Below are positions 1-6,046 of a stretch of DNA of 7,983 bases, piece by piece (the first letter of the stretch is position 1; each line of letters opens with the position of its first letter). Source of the DNA: Paludibacter sp. GTDB taxonomy: Bacteria > Bacteroidota > Bacteroidia > Bacteroidales > Paludibacteraceae. The notes beneath the pieces are model-generated. The model was not told the DNA's origin. It searched no databases and worked only from the letters and a program-made list of their open reading frames with translations. The position numbers were made by a program, and so were the translations under genes. The stretch spans positions 1 through 7,983 of the forward strand of contig JANJXE010000321.1 of the NCBI GenBank assembly GCA_024709185.1, read 5' to 3'.

Positions 1-1335
1 GTTGGCACTTGTAGTTGTGATGGAGTGCACCAGGTTGGCTGTCGTAACATCAGATGCAACAGGAGCATAGGCACCGGAGAGGTCGTAGGTTAACGAACCT
101 AAGGTAAAGTCGGTTACGCCTGCTTCACTGTCTTTTCCAAAGCGAATAAAAGGAACAGATTCTACTTTGGCGATGCGCAAATCGTCGAACCAGATATTTG
201 CCCAGCCCGGTTTCTGAGTATTCGACCAGCCATTGTGGAAAGTAATCAGGATATCGCCATCCTTTGGCAAATCGAACGCATATTCGCGGTAGTTGAAATT
301 ACGGTTATCGGGCACCAACGTAGCTACAGGCAATATAATAATGTCGGGGTCGGTGCCGGTATAAGCCGGGATACTGTCGACAGTAGGATTCAGTTTGGAC
401 TTAACAGCAGGTCGGTTGGGGTCGGTACTAATGTATTTAGCACTTCCCTTGTACGCCTCTCCGGCAGCTTTGGTTTTCGACCAGAAACTCAATTTGTATT
501 TTCCTGCTGCAAGTCCGTTCTTACGAATTTTCAATTCTCCGGTAGTACCATTGTTGAACCACATCGAAGTTTTTCCCACTTTAACATTTGCTTTTGCTGT
601 ATCGATACCCATTACAGCCCAGTTGCTGTAGGTAATGTCAAAATTAGCTACAGAGCCTTTAAAGGTTTCGTGGGTTGCATACTTCAGGGGATTTGGAAAT
701 GCAGGATTAACACTTTCAAAATAATCTTCGAAAAACTGATCGTCCTGAATAACCTCCACATCTTTGTAATAAGCCGAAGAACTTATAAGACCATCGGCAT
801 CACCCGTACCAATTTTCACTCCATCACGGAATACATGAACCATGTCACTATTGTCAACAGCAATACGGTAGGTATGCATGCCTTTGTTGTCCAGGTTATT
901 TGCTATTACTTCTTTCGCTGTCGATGGAGAATACGTCATGTTATACACTGCGGCAGTATCGATATCCAGTTTAAATCGTTTGCCGGGAACTCCTTCCACT
1001 TCGATGAAAAATCCATTTCTCATCGATTTTGCAACTGCTACCTTTGCTTCCACAGTATAAGCACCATTGGCCACAAAACCGGAGTCGGAAGTAGCATACC
1101 AGGTCACAGGTATCCAGGGAGCACTTTTGGTTACTACGTTGAAACCGTTTTCCTGTTGTGTATAGGTAACACTATCCTTAATGGTATTGAGTTGTACAAA
1201 TTTCGAAAAAACCGGATTATCCTGACCGTTGTAAATGGGTGTTCCGAGGTCTTTTACCGGTAACTGAGCAGTTACTACCTGAAGTTGAAACAGGCTGATA
1301 AGAGCCACAAACACAAGTTGTAATTTTTGTTTCAT
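1..1335 (-). CDS. Secreted beta-sandwich protein, ConA/LamG-like plus CBM-like domain, 3' end outside window
   Basis: An uninterrupted frame of 445 codons runs from ATG at 1335 to base 1 with no stop, so the C-terminus is missing. Residues 1-23 form a type I signal peptide (MKQKLQ, hydrophobic core, VVTA then Q24); there is no lipobox cysteine. Residues about 60-183 read like a concanavalin A/LamG-type sandwich: YTVEAKVAVAK, FFIEVEG, then HTYRIAVDNSD and VHVFRDGVKIGTG around 154-178. Residues about 200-392 look like a second jelly-roll of carbohydrate-binding-module type: KVGKTSMWFNNG (252-263), GKYKLSFWSKTK (278-289) and GWANIWFDDLRIAKVE (377-392). Residues 393-445 may begin another domain. 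I infer an exported, possibly glycan-binding or glycan-processing protein; no catalytic residues can be assigned. Without a lipobox it may be periplasmic, released or a type IX secretion cargo; the missing C-terminus would decide. It lies beyond the terminator of the SusCD operon, so it is probably transcribed separately. The frame and signal peptide are certain; the domain calls rest on pattern recognition only. Confidence 0.88.
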   Translation of the reverse strand, partial: MKQKLQLVFVALISLFQLQVVTAQLPVKDLGTPIYNGQDNPVFSKFVQLNTIKDSVTYTQQENGFNVVTKSAPWIPVTWYATSDSGFVANGAYTVEAKVAVAKSMRNGFFIEVEGVPGKRFKLDIDTAAVYNMTYSPSTAKEVIANNLDNKGMHTYRIAVDNSDMVHVFRDGVKIGTGDADGLISSSAYYKDVEVIQDDQFFEDYFESVNPAFPNPLKYATHETFKGSVANFDITYSNWAVMGIDTAKANVKVGKTSMWFNNGTTGELKIRKNGLAAGKYKLSFWSKTKAAGEAYKGSAKYISTDPNRPAVKSKLNPTVDSIPAYTGTDPDIIILPVATLVPDNRNFNYREYAFDLPKDGDILITFHNGWSNTQKPGWANIWFDDLRIAKVESVPFIRFGKDSEAGVTDFTLGSLTYDLSGAYAPVASDVTTANLVHSITTTSAN

Positions 1336-1382
1336 AATAAATAGAATTAATTGAATTAGACTTTTTGTTGTTTTTCGTACCG

Positions 1383-1389
1383 CAAAGTA
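1383..1389 (-). promoter_or_regulatory. Possible Bacteroidetes-type -7 promoter element
   Basis: The minus strand reads TACTTTGC here, 47 nt before the ATG at 1335, followed by an A-rich leader. It resembles the Bacteroidetes -7 element TAnnTTTG but has one spacer base instead of two, and no TTTG sits at the usual distance of about 20 nt upstream. Its position, after the terminator and before the secreted-protein gene, is the main support. It would give a 5' leader of roughly 40 nt. Confidence 0.3.
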
Positions 1390-1454
1390 GCAAATAATGA
1401 TTTGAAGAAAGGTTCGATATGGGTACAAAAATGTCGACAATAAGACCAAACACC

Positions 1455-1497
1455 AAAAAAAGCCCGACTTCCTTCATTCGATGGAGCTGTCGGGCTT
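1455..1497 (-). terminator. Rho-independent terminator of the SusCD operon
   Basis: On the minus strand a perfect 9-bp stem, AAGCCCGAC (1497-1489) with GTCGGGCTT (1468-1460), encloses a 20-nt loop that can form a few more pairs (TCC at 1485-1483 with GGA at 1472-1470). A run of seven T (1461-1455) overlaps and follows the stem. It lies 19 nt after the SusD-2 stop codon, the expected place for the end of the operon. The plus-strand copy lacks a long T-tract, so the terminator faces one way. Confidence 0.9.
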
Positions 1498-1516
1498 ATT
1501 GTAGTATACTGAAACT

Positions 1517-3205
1517 TTATTCCCAGCCGGGATTTTGTGTCAGATTTCTGTTTTTATAGATTTCAGCCAATGGAATTGGGTAATAATACATTTTGTCGTC
1601 CCATATCCGGTCGTTGTTCGTATACGTACTATAAGTAAACGTTCCTGTTAGTGGATCTCTTTCGATTCGGGTGCGTTTTATTGCTACTGTTTCGGGTCCT
1701 ATTTTCCATCGACGTATATCCCAGAACCGATGGTCTTCGAAGGCTAATTCCACGCGGCGCTCGTTGCGCACTTTTGCTCTGAAATCCTCTTTTGAGATAG
1801 TGGTTGGAAGGGCAGTGAGCAGAACGCCGGTTCTTCTACGAACCAAATTGACAGCTTCTACCGCAGACAAGGTGTACTTAGCATCTTTATACGTCGGTGT
1901 CGGAAAGGCTTCGTTCATGGCTTCGGCGTAATTCAGCAACACTTCGGCATAGCGAAATATCACCCATACGTGTCGCGATGAGGTAGTACCCGACGGTTTG
2001 AAGCTAATGTTTGGATCCAGGTACTTTTTCAGATAATAACCCGATGGTGTTGCACCTGCTTTTGGCAAACCACTATTTCCTCCTATCCAAGCCTCAACAC
2101 GTTCGGTATAGGCCCACAGGGTGTTGTTCAGAACAACGGTGAAGCCCAATCGTGGGTCTCTGTTGGCATAGGGGTTAGCCGTTTGCACAGGGTCGTTCCA
2201 GTTGAAATAGGTACCATCGAGCGGATTGCCGGCACGCTTAATTTCGTAAGCATCCACCAGGTTCTGTGTGGGCACTGTTCCTGATTTACCTCCTTCGAAA
2301 CCAATCGGATAATTCAGGGCTTCGAAGGTACCGGAGTTAGGAACCCGACAGGCAAAAATCAATTCAGGCAAGGCGATATTATTGGGAATTTTATCATAAC
2401 CGATCAGTTGATTGATTTTGAATACTACCGCAGAATCGATTAGGACTTTGGCTGCATCGGCTGCGCTTATCCATTTAGCCACATCCGACGATTCGTTGTG
2501 TAATTTGCTGGCTCCGTAGAGTAAACACCTGGCTTTAAGCGCCAACGCAGCTGCACGGGTGGCTCTTCCGGTTTCGGCATCATAGGACGCATCGTACGCA
2601 CGGGGAAGGTATTTCGCCACTTCATCACATTCGCTGACAATAAACCCTGAAATTTTATCGTAGGTCTCGCGGGTCACAGTATTGGCCTCCTGTTCGGTCA
2701 ACACTTTTGTAATCAAAGGAACACCTCCGTAACGCTTCAACAGTTCAAAGTAGAAATATGCCCTCAGAAAACGCACTTCGTACTGAAGATTGTTGTATTT
2801 ACGCATGGCTTTGTCGTAACCCGACTGGTACTTATTTTCTTCAAAGGTTTGTCCGACGCCTTTTTCCAGGAAGAGGTTAGCGGCCCTGATTCCCTTGTAG
2901 TAATGAGCCCATTTATCGTCCACCGTATTGATGGCGCTCCATGTACCATTGTAAAAAGTATGAACATTTGAATTAGGCCACACATATTCGGCTTCGTCGG
3001 TACCTGCTGCACGCATTGCATCATTTACACTTCCAAAATCGTCTTCAAGGTACGAATACACATTGGTTGCCATTTGTGTTGCCCTCGAGTAGACTCCAAA
3101 CACCTGGTCTTCGGAATACGAAGACGTTTCGTCGTACGATAAGAAGTCGGAGCAGGAGCTTACGCTTACAATAAGGGTGAAAAGAATTATTAGTTGAGTT
3201 TTCAT
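1517..3205 (-). CDS. susD: RagB/SusD family outer-membrane lipoprotein (SusD-2)
   Basis: Complete 562-residue SusD-like protein. In this family the lipoprotein covers a SusC barrel at the cell surface as a hinged lid and captures glycan or peptide ligands for import. Residues 1-18 are a lipoprotein signal peptide with lipobox VSSC (lipidated Cys18), followed by SDFLSYDE. Family marks in order: YYKGIRAANLFLEK (102-115), RYGGVPL (158-164), PTQNLVDAYE (312-321), ANRDPRL (347-353), the helical stretch RYAEVLLNYAEAMNEA (418-433), VRRRTG (456-461), ERRVELAFEDHRFWDIRRWK (482-501) and the terminal NLTQNPGWE. Length is typical. The ATG at 3205 is 14 nt after the SusC-2 stop and has no Shine-Dalgarno, so translational coupling is likely. 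It is the last gene before the terminator. The family call is firm; the ligand is unknown. The symbol denotes the family, not the starch protein. Confidence 0.97.
   Translation of the reverse strand: MKTQLIILFTLIVSVSSCSDFLSYDETSSYSEDQVFGVYSRATQMATNVYSYLEDDFGSVNDAMRAAGTDEAEYVWPNSNVHTFYNGTWSAINTVDDKWAHYYKGIRAANLFLEKGVGQTFEENKYQSGYDKAMRKYNNLQYEVRFLRAYFYFELLKRYGGVPLITKVLTEQEANTVTRETYDKISGFIVSECDEVAKYLPRAYDASYDAETGRATRAAALALKARCLLYGASKLHNESSDVAKWISAADAAKVLIDSAVVFKINQLIGYDKIPNNIALPELIFACRVPNSGTFEALNYPIGFEGGKSGTVPTQNLVDAYEIKRAGNPLDGTYFNWNDPVQTANPYANRDPRLGFTVVLNNTLWAYTERVEAWIGGNSGLPKAGATPSGYYLKKYLDPNISFKPSGTTSSRHVWVIFRYAEVLLNYAEAMNEAFPTPTYKDAKYTLSAVEAVNLVRRRTGVLLTALPTTISKEDFRAKVRNERRVELAFEDHRFWDIRRWKIGPETVAIKRTRIERDPLTGTFTYSTYTNNDRIWDDKMYYYPIPLAEIYKNRNLTQNPGWE
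2150..2168 (-). repeat. 19-nt identical segment shared by the two SusD genes, copy A (ANRDPRL codons)
   Basis: The 19 bases here are identical to 6701-6719 and encode the conserved SusD motif ANRDPRL in SusD-2 (residues 347-353). All codons match, including synonymous positions. It most likely reflects a conserved motif with shared codon preference or old common ancestry, not a mobile repeat. Confidence 0.6.
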
Positions 3206-3219
3206 ACGATACTGATCTT

Positions 3220-6033
3220 TTAAAATGTAACATTAACACCTACATGAAACGATGCCGACAAGGGAAGAGCTACTCCATAGGATTCAGGGTCTACTACTTT
3301 CAGATTATCCAGTGAGAATAAATTCATGCCTCTGAGGTACAGTTTTGCGTTGGAGATAAATGTACCAGCTATCAGATCTTCTGCAACTTTATAATACACT
3401 TCAAGGGTGCGCAGCTTCACAAACGAACGGTCGCGTAACCAAATCGTGTTCACGTTGTAGTTGTTATCGTTTTGTAGCGTTGATAAGCGAGGGAATAAGG
3501 CGTCCTGATTGTCCGGCGTCCAGCGGTTTTCGTAGTAGTAGTTCGAAATGTTGGTATTGTTACGCAGTGGCCAGAACATACTGGACGTATTCAATACGGC
3601 ACTATAATTTCCAACTCCCTGGAAATTAGCATCTACCCCTATTCCCTTGTATTCCAGATTAAAATTTACCGAGAAGTATATTTCCGGACTTACGGTATTG
3701 TAACCTATTGCTTTTCTGTCCTGTTCGTTGATACGGTTATCATTGTTCTGATCTTTAAATTTGATATCACCGGGCACAACCGTCGATAATAACTGAACCG
3801 GACTTGACTGAATATCAGCCTGGTCTTTGAAAAAGCCGATGGCTTCGTATCCAAAGAGCTGATTGACCGACTTGCCGGTTTGCATCAGGTACTCAAACGG
3901 CACAAAGCCTTCATTTCTGTTGATGATGGTACTATTCGCATAGGTAAACTGAGTTCCGATGGCGTATGTAATGTCACCAATTGAATTAGTGAGTGACACC
4001 CCGATTTCAACACCTTTGGTATCGATAATTCCATCGTTGGACATAGAAGGTGTTGCACCCAACACGCTTGATACTGTTCCGGAAGTACTTACAAGTATAT
4101 CGGTTCTTCTGTCGTAGTAGAGTTCAGCCACAACTTCGAGCATATTCCAGAAACGACCTTCGATGCCCAGGTTTGCCTTGTGTGATTTCTCATAAGTCAA
4201 TCCTGTAGTTGCCAATCGCAACTCGGACATACCAGCGGTGGAAGTGTAATTATCGGTAAAAAAGTACGATCCGCCGTTACCGTAGGTTTGTTTAAACAAC
4301 TCATTGGCTGTTGTATAGTCGTTTCCAACAATTCCAAATGATGCTCTTAGTTTGAGGTAATCAATCAGAGAATTTTCGTTCATAAACGACTCATTGGAAA
4401 TGACCCATGCCGAACTGATGGCAGGAAACAGGCCGATATTGCGACCTGGTTCCAGGCGATTTGAACCGTGTGCCGTAAGCGACAAATCGACATAGTATTT
4501 ATTGGAAAGACCCAAATGGGTGTACGCATTGATTCGTTGACGGTTGCTGGTCGAGAATTGACCATTGCCCACATACTGGTCGTGCTGGAACATCAGGGTG
4601 GAACTGGAAGTAACATTATCCCGTTTTTTGTCGTATTGCAGTTTGGCAAAGGCAGCAAAATTGCGCCATTGACTACCCAGCGAACTGGAATAGTTGGGAC
4701 TGGTATTGGAACCTACCAGTGTGGAAACCGGATTAGACAACGTTCCATCGGTATTAATTTGTGCAGTATTTTTCTGATAGCGGTAATTTTGCGACATTGA
4801 CTCCCAGTAATCTGCCGAGTTATCGAAACCAACGCTTACTTCAGCTTTCAATCCTTTTACAAGATCGGCTAAATCCTGTTGCAGCGTCCAGTCGGCTAAG
4901 AGTGTTCGTTGATTGGCTTTTCCATAGCCCCTGGCAGCCATCATTGCCACCGGGTTATTGGTCCAGGTATCACTCCCACCCCATTCACCGGTCGATGTTT
5001 TAACCGGAAATGCTGCAGCCGGGGTATTGTAAATCCTGGGCATAATATCACCTGGTTGTGTACCCGGTCGGTTTGTTTCGGAGATAAAACCAAGCAATTT
5101 TACACTAAAATTTGTCGTGTTACTGAGTTGCACATCAAGATTGGTACGGATATTCAGTTTCGAATATTTATATTGCGACGAAAAGGAAGAAACGATGTTT
5201 TCAGGTTTTACATAACTATCGTGGTTTTGCAGATTGATATTGGTATAGTACCGCACCACCTTGCTTCCACCATTAATATTTATGTTGAAGTTATTCGACA
5301 TCGCATTGTCTTTCAGGATTTCATCCATCCAGTTTACATTCGGATAATAATCGGGATACAGGCCCGATTTGAACGCTTCAATCTGACCGGCAGAATACCG
5401 ACTGGAAAGACCATCGTTGGTTAGCGCTTCATTCACCGACAGCGCATAGGTTTGAGCATCGACAAATTGCGGTTTGCGCCGCATCTGCAAAGAGGCCTGA
5501 TCGTACGAAACCACAATATTGGTTTTACCGATGACACCAGTTTTGGTTTTGACCAGCAACACGCCATTAGAACCTCTGTAGCCATACAAGGATAAGGCAG
5601 GAGCATCCTTGAGAACGGTAATCGACTCGATTTCTTCCTTCGCAAGCGAGCTCAGAGGCCGTTCAAAACCATCGACCAGCACCAGTGGATTATTCGAGTA
5701 AAAACTACCCATTCCCCGGATGTTAAAGGTGGTGTTTACACCATATTCCAGTCCATCGTTTTGAAGTGATGTTAAACCCAACCCGCGGCCATATAATGTA
5801 TTCGTTGTGTTCAGTGCCGAACTTTTCATAATTTCTTCCGAGGTGATGATGGAGGTAGCAGCTGTGGATTCTTGTTTGGGTAGTGCAATCCGGTTGCCTT
5901 GCTCCACAAGCACCTCCTCGTTGGTGTCGATGGGCTGCTGAGCAATTGCATAGCCATTCAATGAAACAATTAAGGCTATTACAAACAAGGGCAAACTATA
6001 TTTTTTCTTCATATTGCGTATTGTTTTATTCAT
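3220..6033 (-). CDS. susC: SusC/RagA family TonB-linked outer-membrane porin, short form (SusC-2)
   Basis: Complete 937-residue SusC-like TonB-dependent transporter, predicted to import the ligand delivered by SusD-2 using energy passed from the inner membrane by TonB. A signal peptide (residues about 1-31, ending AIA before QQ) is followed within about ten residues by a TonB-box-like EEVLV (39-43). The plug follows at about 50-170. It contains NIRGMGS (104-110), the SusC/RagA signature PLVLVDGFERPLSSL (116-130), and IESITVLKDAPALSLYGYRGSNGVLLVKTK (start and end at 135 and 164). The rest is a 22-strand-type barrel with an acidic calcium-loop-like segment DQNNDNRINEQDR (761-773), ending in VNVTF with the usual terminal Phe. 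The usual N-terminal carboxypeptidase-D-regulatory-like domain is absent; many family members exceed 1000 residues. I chose the ATG at 6033 because AGGAG lies 7 nt before it; Met8 (6012) is the alternative and would also leave a good signal peptide. Family call is firm; substrate unknown. Confidence 0.97.
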   Translation of the reverse strand: MNKTIRNMKKKYSLPLFVIALIVSLNGYAIAQQPIDTNEEVLVEQGNRIALPKQESTAATSIITSEEIMKSSALNTTNTLYGRGLGLTSLQNDGLEYGVNTTFNIRGMGSFYSNNPLVLVDGFERPLSSLAKEEIESITVLKDAPALSLYGYRGSNGVLLVKTKTGVIGKTNIVVSYDQASLQMRRKPQFVDAQTYALSVNEALTNDGLSSRYSAGQIEAFKSGLYPDYYPNVNWMDEILKDNAMSNNFNININGGSKVVRYYTNINLQNHDSYVKPENIVSSFSSQYKYSKLNIRTNLDVQLSNTTNFSVKLLGFISETNRPGTQPGDIMPRIYNTPAAAFPVKTSTGEWGGSDTWTNNPVAMMAARGYGKANQRTLLADWTLQQDLADLVKGLKAEVSVGFDNSADYWESMSQNYRYQKNTAQINTDGTLSNPVSTLVGSNTSPNYSSSLGSQWRNFAAFAKLQYDKKRDNVTSSSTLMFQHDQYVGNGQFSTSNRQRINAYTHLGLSNKYYVDLSLTAHGSNRLEPGRNIGLFPAISSAWVISNESFMNENSLIDYLKLRASFGIVGNDYTTANELFKQTYGNGGSYFFTDNYTSTAGMSELRLATTGLTYEKSHKANLGIEGRFWNMLEVVAELYYDRRTDILVSTSGTVSSVLGATPSMSNDGIIDTKGVEIGVSLTNSIGDITYAIGTQFTYANSTIINRNEGFVPFEYLMQTGKSVNQLFGYEAIGFFKDQADIQSSPVQLLSTVVPGDIKFKDQNNDNRINEQDRKAIGYNTVSPEIYFSVNFNLEYKGIGVDANFQGVGNYSAVLNTSSMFWPLRNNTNISNYYYENRWTPDNQDALFPRLSTLQNDNNYNVNTIWLRDRSFVKLRTLEVYYKVAEDLIAGTFISNAKLYLRGMNLFSLDNLKVVDPESYGVALPLSASFHVGVNVTF

Positions 6034-6040
6034 TCATATA

Positions 6041-6045
6041 CTCCT
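6041..6045 (-). promoter_or_regulatory. Shine-Dalgarno sequence of SusC-2
   Basis: AGGAG on the minus strand, immediately after the SusD-1 stop and 7 nt before the ATG at 6033. Strong Shine-Dalgarno sequences are uncommon in Bacteroidetes, and none precedes either SusD start here. It supports 6033 over 6012 as the SusC-2 start. An out-of-frame mini-ORF, ATG AAT GAA TAA (6037-6026), overlaps the start, with only 3 nt between AGGAG and its ATG. Confidence 0.6.
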
Positions 6046-6046
6046 G

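Larger units (their letters stand above)
1336..1516. other. Intergenic region between SusD-2 and the secreted-protein gene
   Basis: This is the only sizeable gap in the window. It holds the SusD-2 operon terminator (1497-1455), the weak promoter candidate (about 1389-1383) and an A/T-rich leader just before the ATG at 1335, without a Shine-Dalgarno sequence, as is usual in Bacteroidetes. I see no small gene, RNA gene or other repeat in it. Confidence 0.75.

Noticed and set aside
235..1263. A 342-codon open frame on the plus strand
   Set aside because: It lies wholly antisense to the secreted-protein gene. Its translation is cysteine- and histidine-rich with no signal or domain pattern, while the opposite frame has a signal peptide and beta-sandwich motifs and is open for all 445 codons.
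1391..1394. TTTG at 1394-1391 as a -33 promoter element
   Set aside because: It lies immediately next to the candidate -7 element instead of about 20 nt upstream, so the spacing does not fit a Bacteroidetes promoter.
1217..1477. An 86-codon minus-strand frame across the intergenic region
   Set aside because: It begins inside the terminator stem-loop and overlaps the start of the secreted-protein gene in another frame. Its composition is unlike a real protein.
3045..3239. A 64-codon minus-strand frame over the SusC-2/SusD-2 junction
   Set aside because: It overlaps both genes in a different frame and has no independent support.
4468..5424. Several plus-strand frames of 80-171 codons opposite SusC-2
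   Set aside because: All are antisense to a complete, well-supported SusC frame and overlap one another; no recognisable product or initiation signal.
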